Origin: Caulobacter sp. BP25
Lineage (GTDB): Bacteria; Pseudomonadota; Alphaproteobacteria; Caulobacterales; Caulobacteraceae
Reading direction: 5' to 3'
Assembly: GCF_002737755.1 (NCBI RefSeq)
Contig: NZ_PEGH01000017.1
Span: forward strand, 62,001-126,000
Length of the DNA stretch: 64,000 nucleotides
Positions within the stretch are counted from its first letter, which is position 1. Every line of letters begins with the position of its first letter. Both the position numbers and the translations under genes were made by a program. The notes below the pieces were generated by a model. That model saw only the letters and a program-made list of their open reading frames with translations. It was not told the origin of the DNA and made no database searches. Below are positions 1-9,151 of the stretch, piece by piece.

Positions 1-2
1 CC

Positions 3-1451
3 GACGGGCGGCTGGACATCAGCATCGGGTCCGGCACGCTGGGCCTGCTCAACACCGAGGACCTCAAGGTCAGCAATCTGACTCTAGGCGCCGACAGCAA
101 GCTGATCTTCAGCGTCGATCCCGCGGCGGGAACGGCCACCCGGCTAGTGGCGGACACCGCCACCATCGCCTCCGGCGCCAATCTGGGCTTGGTGTTCAAC
201 AATCTGCTGACCACGGCCTCGACCTTCGAGGTGATCACGGCCGGGACCCTGACCGCGGGCGACATCAGCCAGGACCTCCTGGGCGACGCACCCTACCTCT
301 ATGTCGCCAAGGCCTATCAGTCCGGGAACAGCATCGACATCGACGTGCGACGACGCACGGCCTCGGAAGCGGGCATGACCCGCAACCAGGCCTCGGCCTA
401 TGACGCGGTGTTCACGGCCCTATCCAAGAACGACGACATCGCCAGCGCCTTCCTGAACCAGAACACCAAGGACGGCTTCTACAATCTCTACAACCAGATG
501 CTGCCGGATCAGGGCCTGGGGATGTTCTCGGCGCTGCAGGCTGTGAACCAGCAGATCTCGGCAGCGACCATGATCCGCCCCGACCTGGACGATCGCTACG
601 GACCAGACAGCGTCTGGGTGCAGCAGATCAGCACCCTGATCCGCCGAGAGGACGGCGAGGATCAGGGTTCTGAAACCCAGGCCCTAGGCTTCGTGGCGGG
701 CTACGAGGCCATGGGCGATGCGGGCGGCGCCCTGGGGGTGACCCTGGCCGCGGTCAGCATCGAGGAACACGACACCACCGCCAAGGTCGGCGAGCATACG
801 ACCAACGCCTTGATCCAGGCCGGGGTCTACTGGCGGCGCTCGATCGGCGGCTGGCGCTTCAATCTCGGCGGCGGCGCCGGCTATGGCTGGCTCACCGGCG
901 ATCGCAGCTTCTACAGCGAGGATGTCGACGCGGACGGCGAGGCCGACGCCTCGGCCACCAGCGTCGCCCACTGGAACGGCGCCACCGCCAACGCCTTCGC
1001 CGGCATGGCCTACGAACAGACCGTGGGGCGCTATTTCATTCGGCCGGAAGCACGCCTCGACTACCTCTATTTCACAGAAGGCAAGCGCAGCGAAACGGGC
1101 GGGGGCGATGGCTTCGACCTGATCCGCGACGCGCGCAGCTTCAGCAATCTCAGCGGCGACGCCGGAATCGTGTTTGGAGCCCAATTCGGCAAGACCGTGT
1201 GGTGGCGTCCGGAGATCCGCGTCGGCTATCGCCAGACCCTGGCGGGCGACATCGGCGACACCGTGGCGCGCTTCCGGGGGGGAGAATCCTTCACCCTGAC
1301 CTCGACCGCCGACAAGCAGGGCGCGGCGACCCTGGGCTTCGCCATCCGCGCGGGCTCGACCATGTCGTACGTGGCGCTGGAAGGCGGGGCCGAGGCGGCC
1401 AAGAAGCAGAACCGGTACTATCTGCGATTCTCGGGCCGAGCGATGTTCTAA
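3..1451 (+). CDS. Autotransporter beta-barrel protein, C-terminal part (5' end outside window)
   Basis: The reading frame is open from the first bases of the window, so the N-terminus and most of the passenger lie upstream. The visible start is passenger-like sequence rich in small and polar residues. From about codon 200 of the visible frame it becomes the alternating pattern of a type V autotransporter barrel, with repeated Gly-rich strands such as WRFNLGGGAGYGWL. The protein ends in ...YYLRFSGRAMF, and a C-terminal Phe after alternating aromatic residues is the usual BAM-recognition strand. It should insert in the outer membrane and export its own passenger. The passenger function cannot be judged here. 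The next gene starts about 120 bases downstream and looks independently transcribed. Confidence 0.85.
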   Translation, partial: DGRLDISIGSGTLGLLNTEDLKVSNLTLGADSKLIFSVDPAAGTATRLVADTATIASGANLGLVFNNLLTTASTFEVITAGTLTAGDISQDLLGDAPYLYVAKAYQSGNSIDIDVRRRTASEAGMTRNQASAYDAVFTALSKNDDIASAFLNQNTKDGFYNLYNQMLPDQGLGMFSALQAVNQQISAATMIRPDLDDRYGPDSVWVQQISTLIRREDGEDQGSETQALGFVAGYEAMGDAGGALGVTLAAVSIEEHDTTAKVGEHTTNALIQAGVYWRRSIGGWRFNLGGGAGYGWLTGDRSFYSEDVDADGEADASATSVAHWNGATANAFAGMAYEQTVGRYFIRPEARLDYLYFTEGKRSETGGGDGFDLIRDARSFSNLSGDAGIVFGAQFGKTVWWRPEIRVGYRQTLAGDIGDTVARFRGGESFTLTSTADKQGAATLGFAIRAGSTMSYVALEGGAEAAKKQNRYYLRFSGRAMF

Positions 1452-1572
1452 GGCTTGCAAAATTAGGCCACAAAGCCGCCTTAATTGCGATTGTTTCAAT
1501 ACACTGCGAAGGTATTTCCGCCGCTAGCCGCCGGTACAGCTTCAAGGGTTCTCGGACCCAGGAGCGTGTGGC

Positions 1573-2301
1573 GTGCAACAAAGAATCCTTCTCCTCGATG
1601 CCGATCTCGAAGCGCGGTCGTACATGTGCGACCTGCTTTCCCGCCATGAGTATGAGGTCGTCACGGCCTCATCCGGCCAACAGATGGACCGCATCCTGAC
1701 GACCACGGCGGTGGACGCGGTCGTTCTAGACATCATGCTACCGGGCGAGGGCGGCTTCTCGGTCTGCAACCGTCTGCGCAACCAGAACCCCGCCCCCGGT
1801 GTCATCGTGGTCAGCGCCATGGCCGAGGAAAGCGACGTGGTGGTGGGCCTTGAGATCGGCGCCGATGACTATGTGGCCAAGCCCTATCGCTCTCGCGAAC
1901 TCCTCGCGCGGATCCGCGCCGTCCTGCGCCGCCGCCAGGCCAGCATGCGCCCCAATCCCGACGACGACCACGCCAATGTCTACCGCTTTGAGGGATGGCG
2001 CCTGAACGTGGTGACGCGCCAGCTGTTCGATCCCTATGGCCGCCCCATCGAGCTGTCGTCGGGCGAGTTCAACCTGCTGAGGGCGCTGGTCTCTAGCCCG
2101 CAACAGATCGTGCCCCGCGCCCGTCTCTCGCAGAATCCAGTCACCGGTGAGCGTCGTGACAGCTCACCCCAGATCAACGTGATCGTCAGCCGCCTGCGCG
2201 CCAAGTTGGCTCGCGTTCAGGGCGGCGCGGACCTGATCCGGACGGTGCGCGGCCAAGGCTATCTGCTGACCGTGGCGGTCGAGAGCTTGGCCGGCGACTG
2301 A
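1573..2301 (+). CDS. OmpR-family response regulator with altered acidic pocket
   Basis: The 242-residue protein has a receiver domain (about 1-120) and an OmpR/PhoB winged helix (about 140-235, with the typical ending RTVRGQGYLL). The phospho-acceptor is Asp53 (VVLDIML) and the conserved Lys is Lys103 (DYVAKPY). The N-terminal acidic pair that binds Mg reads D9-A10-D11, so the position of CheY Asp13 is Ala. It may therefore phosphorylate poorly or work without phosphorylation. The start is a GTG preceded by AGGAGC. No kinase is co-directional. The gene ends 9 bases from the end of a convergent histidine kinase gene, whose own regulator lies beyond it, so this one is an orphan or a second output of that kinase. 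Confidence 0.85.
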   Translation: MQQRILLLDADLEARSYMCDLLSRHEYEVVTASSGQQMDRILTTTAVDAVVLDIMLPGEGGFSVCNRLRNQNPAPGVIVVSAMAEESDVVVGLEIGADDYVAKPYRSRELLARIRAVLRRRQASMRPNPDDDHANVYRFEGWRLNVVTRQLFDPYGRPIELSSGEFNLLRALVSSPQQIVPRARLSQNPVTGERRDSSPQINVIVSRLRAKLARVQGGADLIRTVRGQGYLLTVAVESLAGD

Positions 2302-2310
2302 GGCCGTCGG

Positions 2311-4404
2311 TCAGGCGGCCGCTTCCACCGTTCGGGCGCCAGGCAACCGGATCTCCGCGATCAGTCCCGGCGATCCGGGGCGCAAGGTCAGCTCGCCGCC
2401 ATGCGCCCGCACGGTCGAGCGGGACACCACAAGACCCAGCCCGACCCCCGCCTTGCCGGAGGCGAGGGCTTGCGTGCCACGATGATAGGCCTTGAACACA
2501 TCTTCCAGTTCCTCCGGCGGGATGCCCGGCCCGGAGTCGCGGACGGTCACGCAGGCCTCGCCCGCGAACGTCTCCAGCTTCAGCCTGGCCTCGAACCCGT
2601 ACTTCACGGCGTTGTCGATCAGGTTCTCCATCACCCGCTGGATAGCCACCACGTCGATCTCGACCAGCACGGCCGGGCCCGGCTCTAGCGTGACTGGACC
2701 GGTGGCGTCGTCGACCACCACCTCCAGTAGGGAGCGCAGGTCGACCACCTGCCGCTCGTGTCCCTCCATTTCGTCACGCATGAAGCTGAGGACCGAGGCG
2801 ATCATCTGCTCCATCTGGTCCATGTCTCGCCCGATCGCCGCGCGCAACGAGGGCGGGGCGCGCTCCAGCTTGAAGCGCATCCGCGCCAGAGGGGTCCGCA
2901 GGTCGTGGGAAATAGCTCGCACCATGCCGGTGCGATCATCGACATAGCGCTTAATCCGCCGCTGCATCTGATTGAACGCCTCGGCCGCAACGCCGATCTC
3001 GGCAGGGCCGGTCAGCGGCGCCAGATCCGCCGAGGGCTCGCGCCCCAAGCGCTCGGCCGAATCGGCGAACGCCTTCAGCGGCGCGGCCAGGCGCTTGGCG
3101 AGCAGCAGAGCGAGGGGTGTGATCAGAGCGACCGAGAGGCCGAACCACAGCATGATGCGACGCTGCCAGCTGTTGGGGAAACCTTCCGGCTGCGGACGCA
3201 CCGTCGCCCATCGCCCGTCGGACTGCTTCAGGGCGGCCACGAACTCGCCCTCGACGTAGGAAGGCGTCGCGAAGCCGAAACGGCTGACGGGCGCGCTGAG
3301 GGTGCGGCCGGTCGAAACGTCCTCGACCTTGGGCGCGGCGGGCGTCGGACTAAGCGCCAAACTCGGAGTAGGTAAAATTCGCTCCGTCTTGGGTGGAGCG
3401 ATGGGTTCCACATCGGCGGGCAGAGCCTTGAGCGGCTCCGTACGAGCCAGTTCCACGGAAGCCGTGGGCTCGGGTGGGCTTTGCGTCACGCGCGGCGTCT
3501 CGGCGACCGGTAGGATCTGGGTCGAAAAGCGGACGCCGAACACCGCCGCGTCTAGTGGGGTGCGGATGATCGGGCCGCGGGGAGGACGCGCGGCAAGGTC
3601 AGGGCGGGCTCCGAACGCGGGGAGCGAGGCCATGTCGGAAGGCGAGGGACGGCCAGACAGCGCGGGGAGACGCTGCCGCAAGGCTCCCGCGCCCGGAATG
3701 GGGCGGCCTGGGAGGCCGTAGGATGGGCCATCAGCCATGCTCGGGGCAGATGCCCCTGGCCAGTTCGCCGAGCGTCGCATCGCCTCGCCCAGGTCCGCTC
3801 CTCGCGCGAATGGCCTGCCGCTGGCGGAAGCGGCAGCGCCACGGAAGCCGGACGCAGGCGCAACAGGCGAGGCCCTGTTAGCAAAGGCCCCAGCGGGGAA
3901 ACGCCCACCGGGGAACGCCCCCACAGGCGCGCCGCCGGGGAACCGCGGACGCGCCATTCCACCTCCGGGCGGGACCATGCCGGCCAAGACATAGCCTTGA
4001 CTGGCCTCGCTACGGGCCTCGCGAAGGGGCGGCGGCGCAATCGGCGCGCCGGCCAACGGCGGCGGCGCATAGAACAACAGGCGGACATCACTCTCCGGCG
4101 CGCCAACCAGCTTGGCCAGGTCGCGTGTGGCGGTCGGCGAGACCACCCAACCTGGACTGTCAAGGCTGGGCGGCGCGGCTTCCAGCGTGCGCACCAGCGG
4201 GCGCTCGCGATCGTGACGCGTCTCTCGGCCTCTCAAGGCCGCTTCGATGTCGGACAGGCTGTACTGGCTGGGCGGCGCCGGCGGGAAGAAGACGGTAAGC
4301 GCCAGGGTGACAAGCTGAGCCGCCACCAAGGCCCCGACGACGACCGCGAGGATACGCACCCACAGGGGCGGCCCCAGGCGGCGGCGAGCGACGGCGGGGA
4401 TCAT
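2311..4404 (-). CDS. Sensor histidine kinase with long Pro/Ala/Gly-rich periplasmic region
   Basis: The 697-residue inner-membrane kinase has TM1 at about 16-40, a roughly 375-residue extracytoplasmic stretch, TM2 at about 417-437 and a HAMP linker at about 440-490. His500 is the phosphorylation site (AISHDLRTPLARM). The ATPase domain has an N box (ENLIDN, 593-598), G1 (DSGPGIP, 623-629) and G2 (GVGLGL, 653-658). The periplasmic region is low-complexity, full of Pro, Ala, Gly and Arg, with no recognisable sensor fold, which is unusual. Its ATG overlaps the stop of the upstream regulator gene as ATGA, so the two are probably translated together and form a cognate pair. The signal is unknown. 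Confidence 0.9.
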   Translation of the reverse strand: MIPAVARRRLGPPLWVRILAVVVGALVAAQLVTLALTVFFPPAPPSQYSLSDIEAALRGRETRHDRERPLVRTLEAAPPSLDSPGWVVSPTATRDLAKLVGAPESDVRLLFYAPPPLAGAPIAPPPLREARSEASQGYVLAGMVPPGGGMARPRFPGGAPVGAFPGGRFPAGAFANRASPVAPASGFRGAAASASGRPFARGADLGEAMRRSANWPGASAPSMADGPSYGLPGRPIPGAGALRQRLPALSGRPSPSDMASLPAFGARPDLAARPPRGPIIRTPLDAAVFGVRFSTQILPVAETPRVTQSPPEPTASVELARTEPLKALPADVEPIAPPKTERILPTPSLALSPTPAAPKVEDVSTGRTLSAPVSRFGFATPSYVEGEFVAALKQSDGRWATVRPQPEGFPNSWQRRIMLWFGLSVALITPLALLLAKRLAAPLKAFADSAERLGREPSADLAPLTGPAEIGVAAEAFNQMQRRIKRYVDDRTGMVRAISHDLRTPLARMRFKLERAPPSLRAAIGRDMDQMEQMIASVLSFMRDEMEGHERQVVDLRSLLEVVVDDATGPVTLEPGPAVLVEIDVVAIQRVMENLIDNAVKYGFEARLKLETFAGEACVTVRDSGPGIPPEELEDVFKAYHRGTQALASGKAGVGLGLVVSRSTVRAHGGELTLRPGSPGLIAEIRLPGARTVEAAA

Positions 4405-5126
4405 TCGGCAATCACCTTGGCGTCGAGCATGTAGCCTACCCCTCGATAGGTGCGGATCAGTTCCCGATCGGTCTGGTCCTGGATCTTGCGACGAAGCCGA
4501 CTGATGTGAAGGTCGACGGCCCTGCCGACCTCCTCGGTCTCGTCGCCGCGCAGCAGGGCGATCAATTCATCGCGCGGCACGACCTGACGGTCGCGCTCCA
4601 GCAGGGCGGCGAGGATCGCCAACTCGCTTCGCGTCAGCAAAAGCACCGCGCCGTTGGGCGCCCGCAAGTGGCGAGCGGCGAGATCCAGGCGAAAATCGGC
4701 GAACCGGTAGATGTTGGTCTTGCGCGCCGCGGGGCCGGCCGGCCTGCGCCGCAGCATGGCCTTCACGCGCGCCAACAGCTCCCGGGGCATGATCGGCTTG
4801 ACGACATAGTCGTCGGCGCCGAGCTCAAGACCAAGGATGCGGTCGATGGGATCGCCCAGCGCGGTCAGCATCAGGATCGCCGGACCGCCATCGCCAGCCA
4901 GAGAGCGGCACAGGGAAAGGCCGTCCTCTCCGGGCAGGTTGATGTCCAGCACCGCGACCTGAATCGCGCGCTCGGCCATGATCCGCCGCGCGCTGGCCGC
5001 GTCGCCAGCCTCATGCACCAGGTGGTCGTTGTCGCGCAGATAGGTCGCCATCTCGCGACGGAGTTCGACGTCGTCCTCGACGAGCAGGATTTCCGGGACC
5101 AGCATCGTGGCGGCAAGCGGGTTCAT
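4401..5126 (-). CDS. OmpR-family response regulator, partner of the adjacent kinase
   Basis: The regulator has an intact receiver (acidic residues in LLVEDD, phospho-acceptor Asp61 in VLDINLPG, Lys110 in DDYVVKP) and a C-terminal PhoB-type winged helix ending RTYRGVGYML. It is the first gene of a two-gene leftward operon and overlaps the kinase start by four bases (ATGA), the usual sign of a cognate pair. The start is uncertain: ATG at 5126 gives MNPLAATMLVPEILLVEDD, while ATG at 5105 would begin just before the receiver. Neither has a strong ribosome-binding site. A longer upstream in-frame extension is unlikely because it has no receiver homology. Confidence 0.88.
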   Translation of the reverse strand: MNPLAATMLVPEILLVEDDVELRREMATYLRDNDHLVHEAGDAASARRIMAERAIQVAVLDINLPGEDGLSLCRSLAGDGGPAILMLTALGDPIDRILGLELGADDYVVKPIMPRELLARVKAMLRRRPAGPAARKTNIYRFADFRLDLAARHLRAPNGAVLLLTRSELAILAALLERDRQVVPRDELIALLRGDETEEVGRAVDLHISRLRRKIQDQTDRELIRTYRGVGYMLDAKVIAE

Positions 5127-5267
5127 GACCACGCTATTAAACCATGAGCGCGAGCGCGGCGTTAAAAGGATTCCACCGCCGCGGCCGCATGCCGCCGGGT
5201 TGAGCGCTAGCGCTCGACGCCTCGCCAGCAAAGGCGAGGCAAGAAGCAATTTGAGCCTGGGAGAAAA

Positions 5268-5344
5268 TGGCGCGCCCGGAACGATTCGAACGTCCGACCC
5301 TCAGATTCGTAGTCTGATGCTCTATCCAGCTGAGCTACGGGCGC
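5268..5344 (-). tRNA. tRNA-Arg (anticodon ACG)
   Basis: On the minus strand the sequence folds as a complete cloverleaf. There is a 7-bp acceptor stem (GCGCCCG with CGGGCGC), a D arm with GCTC/GAGC stem, and an anticodon stem TCAGA/TCTGA closing the loop CTACGAA, which puts ACG at positions 34-36. The T arm has the loop TTCGAAT. The 3' CCA is encoded at the 5268 end. ACG (read as ICG after deamination) decodes CGU, CGC and CGA arginine codons. It sits alone between the regulator and ggt. Confidence 0.96.
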
Positions 5345-5596
5345 GCACTGCCTTGCGGCGAGGCGGGGGAGATAGCCCAGCCGCTCCGGGGAAGCAAGCC
5401 CGGTTTTCAGGATAATTTCGAAAAGTTGGCGCAACGGCGTTCGGTCTGCGGCGAGCGCTGCCCTCAAGGCGCTCAAAGCAAGATCCCAGAAGCGTCCTGC
5501 AGCTTATCTGGGCGTGACAGCGCCTCGTCCTTGGTGTCCATGGAGGTCTCCGGGGCGGCGGGCAGGTCGTCCCTCTTTGTCTGCCTGAGGATCCGT

Positions 5597-7339
5597 ATGC
5601 GTCGCTTCGCTTCCCTGCTCGCCCTTACCGCCGCACTTCAACTGACCTTCGCGCCGATGGCCGCCCAGGCGGAGTCCATCGCGCTGGGCATGCCGACGCC
5701 CAGGCCGGCGGCGACGTCTCCCATCTCCAAGGGCATGGTCGCGGCCGCAAATCCGCTAGCGGTGGAGGCTGGCCTGCGGGTGCTGCGCGATGGCGGCAGC
5801 GCGGTAGACGCGGCGGTGGCGATCCAGGCGGTGCTCGGCCTTGTCGAACCGCAGAGTTCGGGCCTGGGGGGCGGCGCGTTCCTGGTCTTCTACGACGCCA
5901 AGACCGGCAAGGTGACCGCCTATGACGGCCGTGAGAAGGCGCCCAGCGCCGCCAGCCCGGACATGTTCCTGGGGCAGGATGGGAAGCCGTTGCCGTTCGT
6001 GAAGGTGCTGCTGTCCGGCCGCTCGACCGGCGTTCCGGGCGTGGTAGCCATGCTGTCCATGGCCCAAAAGGAGCACGGCAAGGTCGCCTGGAACACGCTG
6101 TTCAAAGACGCCGAGAAACTGGCCGACGAGGGCTTCGTGGTCAGTCCGCGCCTGGCGGGCATGATCAGCAGCCCTCGCGCGCCGCAGGCCTCGCAGCCCG
6201 ACGCGGTGAAGTACTTCACCAAACCCGACGGGGCCCGCTACCAGGCTGGCGACGTCCTGAAGAACCCGGCCTATGCCGAAACGGTCCGCAAGATCGCGGC
6301 CGAAGGCCCGTCAGCCCTGCTGGATGGACCAATCGCCCAAGCGATCGTCGACCGTGTGCGCGATGGCGACCTGCCCAGCAGCCTCACCCTGGAAGACCTC
6401 AAGAGCTATAAGCCCCGCTCTGCGCCAGCCTTGTGCCGCCCCTGGAAGGTCTACACCGTCTGCGTCCCCAACCCGCAATCTAGCGGCCTGGCCGTGATCC
6501 AGGCCCTGCGGATGCTGGAGCACACCGACATCGGCAAGCGCGGCCCGACCGATCCCGTCGCCTGGACGCTGCTGGCCCAGGCCGAGCGCGTGATGTACGC
6601 CGACCGCGATCGCTATGTCGGCGATCCGGACTTCGTGAAGGTGCCGGTCGACGGCCTACTTGATCCCAAGTACGTGGCCGAGCGCGCCAAGCTGATCACG
6701 CCGACCGCCGGCGCCGCGCCGCCGTTCGGCTACCCCAAGGGCGCGCCCAAGGTCGGGACTGACAAGACCCATGAACCGGGCGGCACCACCCACTTCGTTG
6801 TCGTCGATCCGCAGGGCAACGTGGTCTCGATGACCACCACGGTCGAGAGCATTTTCGGCAATGGCCGGATGGTCGGCGGTCTGTTCTTGAACAACCAGCT
6901 GACCGACTTCTCGTTCTCGCCGACCGAAAAGGACGGCGCTCCGGCGGCCAACGCCATCGCCAGCGGCAAGCGGCCGCGCTCGTCGATGGCTCCGATCATC
7001 GTTCTGGACAAGAAGGGCAAGTTCCTGGCCGCCGTCGGCTCGCCGGGCGGCAACGCCATCCTGTCCTACAATCTGAAGGCCATGGTCGGCGTGTTCTACT
7101 GGGGCCTGAACATGCAGCAGGCGGTCTCGCTGCCGAACGTCGTGGCCCGGGGTGAAACCTATTCGGGCGACGCTGATCTGTTTGGTCCCGATATGTTGGC
7201 GGCGCTGAATACGCGCGGCGTCAACGTCAAGGTCGGGCAGATCGAAGGCTCGGGCCTGCAGGGCGTGATCGTGCGTCCGGGCGGCCTGCTGGAAGGCGGC
7301 GCGGACCCCCGCCGCGAGGGCGTGGCCAAGGGCCTCTAG
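5597..7339 (+). CDS. ggt: Gamma-glutamyltransferase (gamma-glutamyltranspeptidase)
   Basis: The enzyme removes or transfers the gamma-glutamyl group of glutathione and related peptides in the periplasm. It is a 580-residue N-terminal nucleophile hydrolase precursor that should self-cleave before the Thr of GGTTHF (about Thr397). The following segment (VSMTTTVESIFGNG) and the later PRSSMAPII match the family's small subunit. The start ATG was chosen because it follows TGAGG and begins a clear signal peptide (MRRFASLLALTAALQL, cut after AAQA). Upstream in-frame codons lack this. The gene is monocistronic, between the tRNA and a convergent operon, with a dispersed palindrome just after the stop. 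Confidence 0.93.
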   Translation: MRRFASLLALTAALQLTFAPMAAQAESIALGMPTPRPAATSPISKGMVAAANPLAVEAGLRVLRDGGSAVDAAVAIQAVLGLVEPQSSGLGGGAFLVFYDAKTGKVTAYDGREKAPSAASPDMFLGQDGKPLPFVKVLLSGRSTGVPGVVAMLSMAQKEHGKVAWNTLFKDAEKLADEGFVVSPRLAGMISSPRAPQASQPDAVKYFTKPDGARYQAGDVLKNPAYAETVRKIAAEGPSALLDGPIAQAIVDRVRDGDLPSSLTLEDLKSYKPRSAPALCRPWKVYTVCVPNPQSSGLAVIQALRMLEHTDIGKRGPTDPVAWTLLAQAERVMYADRDRYVGDPDFVKVPVDGLLDPKYVAERAKLITPTAGAAPPFGYPKGAPKVGTDKTHEPGGTTHFVVVDPQGNVVSMTTTVESIFGNGRMVGGLFLNNQLTDFSFSPTEKDGAPAANAIASGKRPRSSMAPIIVLDKKGKFLAAVGSPGGNAILSYNLKAMVGVFYWGLNMQQAVSLPNVVARGETYSGDADLFGPDMLAALNTRGVNVKVGQIEGSGLQGVIVRPGGLLEGGADPRREGVAKGL

Positions 7340-7358
7340 CCCAGGTCCTTTTGGGGAC

Positions 7359-7402
7359 GCGCGATGGCCGCCGAAACCGGCGTCCACTTTCCGCTATCGC
7401 GC
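7359..7402. repeat. Dispersed alphaproteobacterial palindrome (copy 1)
   Basis: Lying between convergent ggt and the small gene at 7408, this imperfect palindrome is bounded by GCGCGAT (7359-7365) and ATCGCGC (7396-7402). Its core at 7370-7391 matches 21 of 22 bases of the core at 51388-51409. The same kind of core (GAAACCGG..CCACTTTC) is a common intergenic repeat in alphaproteobacteria, from general knowledge. It could act as a bidirectional terminator here. Confidence 0.7.
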
Positions 7403-7407
7403 TGGCC

Positions 7408-7638
7408 TCAGGTGCGGGCCTGGTGCTCTTCCAGGCCCGCCTCAACCTCGGCGCGGGAAAAGACCTCTTCTTGACCGTCGATCAGCAGGTCGGCGTCGGC
7501 GGCCTCCTGCACGGCGACCATGGCCGCTACGCGCCGCAGAGCGGTCGGGGCGTCCGGGGCCTCGACGGTGATCTCGTACATGGGCGCCAGATCCGGAGAG
7601 GCGCCGAGCTTCACCGCGATGGTCCAAGTGGTCGTCAT
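7408..7638 (-). CDS. Small conserved-type hypothetical protein, 76 aa
   Basis: The short soluble protein begins MTTTWTIAVKL and ends EEHQART. It has no signal peptide or membrane segment and reads as a small alpha/beta domain with many acidic residues. A clear AGGAG lies before its ATG. It begins 10 bases after the stop of the histidine kinase gene and is the last gene of a six-gene leftward operon. G/C-ending codons dominate, which supports coding. I do not recognise a family. The position suggests a minor partner of the kinase, but that is inference. Confidence 0.7.
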   Translation of the reverse strand: MTTTWTIAVKLGASPDLAPMYEITVEAPDAPTALRRVAAMVAVQEAADADLLIDGQEEVFSRAEVEAGLEEHQART

Positions 7639-7648
7639 CGCAGCTCTC

Positions 7649-9142
7649 CTATCCCGCAGCTGTATCGGCGCGGCCGCCCGGCTCGGGCAGAGGCTCGGGA
7701 ACGCCGGCCAGCGTCAGATCGAACACCGAACCGCCCGGTCCGGTTTCAACCAGGATCAGATCGCCGCCATGGCCCTGGGCCAGCTCGCGCGCGATGGCAA
7801 GGCCCAGGCCCGTGCCGCCGCGACGGGCCGAGCCCACGAACGGCTGGAACAGGTTGGTCCGCGCGCGCTCGGGCACCCCAGGGCCATCGTCCGAGAGGCG
7901 CAGGACGCTGCCGCCGTCGACGCGGCGCAGCTCGACGAACACCTTGCCCTTGCCGCCCCGGTCGGGCGCGCCCTCGATCGCCTCGCGGGCGTTGCGCAGC
8001 AGGTTTGTCAGGATGCGATGCAGCTGATCCGGATCGGCCAGAACCTGCTCGCGCGGATCGACCACGGTCTCCAGCGCCACGCCCTGGGCGGACAGGCCCG
8101 CGTCTTCGGCGGCCATATCCAGCGCGGGTCGCAGCGGGGTCGGCCGCGCCACCGGCGCGGGCTCCTTGGACTTGCCATAGGCCATGACGTCCGAGGCCAG
8201 GGTGATGGCGCGATCGAGCGCCCGCTCCAGGCGCGGCAGGGCCTGGGCCACCTTGGGATCGCCGAGCGCGGCCAGGCGGTCCGAAGCCATCTGGGCGCTG
8301 GTCAGCATGTTGCGCAGGTCGTGATTGATCTTGGCGACCGCCTCGCCCAGCGCGGCAAGGCGGGCCTTGGACGCCAGGGCCGCCAGCAGGTCGGCCTGCA
8401 TACGGTCGAGCTCCAGCTCGGCGCGCCCGATCTCGTCGCGACGATTGGAGGGGACAAGACGCGCGGCGGGGTCGTCCGGGTCACCTCTGAAGGCCTCCAT
8501 GGCCCGGGTGATCCGCTGCATGGGCCGGACGAGGAAGATATTCAGGAAGGCGTAGACGAGCACCCCGGCGAGACCCGCGACGAACAGGGTCACGCCCGCC
8601 AGCTGCCACAGCTGACCCACCAGCTTGGCCTTCAGAGGCGCGTCGGGCAGAACCACCTCGACGAACTCGGCCTTGCGATAGCGCGGCTCGGCCATCACGC
8701 GGACCATGCTGCCCTTGGGGCTGGTCAGGGTGAAGAACGGCGCGGCCAGCCAGGAGCCGGGATTCTGGCGGCGCAGGTCGACGAGATAGGGCGTCGTCTC
8801 GAACGGTTGCTTGGGCGGCAAGACCAGACGCCGAGCGCCGTCGACTTGCACGGCGACGGTCACGGCCCCGGCTTGGTCGAACAGTTGATTGGCGACGGCG
8901 TCGCTGACCCGCAGCTCGGGATCAGACTCGGCGATGGTCGAGGCCAGCTCGCCGGCGCGCACCCGGTCCAGCAGCCACTGCTCCTCATAGGAGGCCAGGG
9001 CCGGCGGCAGGATCAGCAGGCCGCCAAAGGCGACCACGACGGCGGTGAACAGCAGCAGACGCGCCGACAGGCCGCCGGGCCACGGAAAACGTTTCCGGGG
9101 CGGAGCGGTCTCAGTCTCTGACGGCGAAACCGTTTCGACCAT
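7649..9142 (-). CDS. Orphan sensor histidine kinase
   Basis: The 497-residue membrane kinase has TM1 at about 25-50, a roughly 125-residue periplasmic domain, TM2 at about 178-203 and HAMP at about 205-255. His274 in KINHDLRNML is the phosphorylation site. The DLRN version of the H box is seen in kinases of the HPK4/NtrB-like type. The catalytic domain has an N box (LTNLLRNA, 378-385), G1 (DDGPGVP, 418-424) and G2 (GTGLGLAIA). No response regulator is adjacent. It lies in an operon that begins with a SixA-type phosphohistidine phosphatase, which could modulate His-phosphate signalling. Confidence 0.9.
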   Translation of the reverse strand: MVETVSPSETETAPPRKRFPWPGGLSARLLLFTAVVVAFGGLLILPPALASYEEQWLLDRVRAGELASTIAESDPELRVSDAVANQLFDQAGAVTVAVQVDGARRLVLPPKQPFETTPYLVDLRRQNPGSWLAAPFFTLTSPKGSMVRVMAEPRYRKAEFVEVVLPDAPLKAKLVGQLWQLAGVTLFVAGLAGVLVYAFLNIFLVRPMQRITRAMEAFRGDPDDPAARLVPSNRRDEIGRAELELDRMQADLLAALASKARLAALGEAVAKINHDLRNMLTSAQMASDRLAALGDPKVAQALPRLERALDRAITLASDVMAYGKSKEPAPVARPTPLRPALDMAAEDAGLSAQGVALETVVDPREQVLADPDQLHRILTNLLRNAREAIEGAPDRGGKGKVFVELRRVDGGSVLRLSDDGPGVPERARTNLFQPFVGSARRGGTGLGLAIARELAQGHGGDLILVETGPGGSVFDLTLAGVPEPLPEPGGRADTAAG

Positions 9143-9151
9143 CCGGGGCGA

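Noticed and set aside
684..1499. Antisense 271-residue frame to the autotransporter gene
   Set aside because: The autotransporter frame has family features and a proper C-terminal strand; the antisense frame is an effect of high GC content.
2401..3375. Frames on the plus strand inside the histidine kinase gene
   Set aside because: They are shadows of the kinase's GC-rich codons; the kinase has every conserved box.
5200..5267. Possible att site next to tRNA-Arg
   Set aside because: No duplicated tRNA 3' end and no integrase gene was seen in the window, so there is no evidence of integration here.
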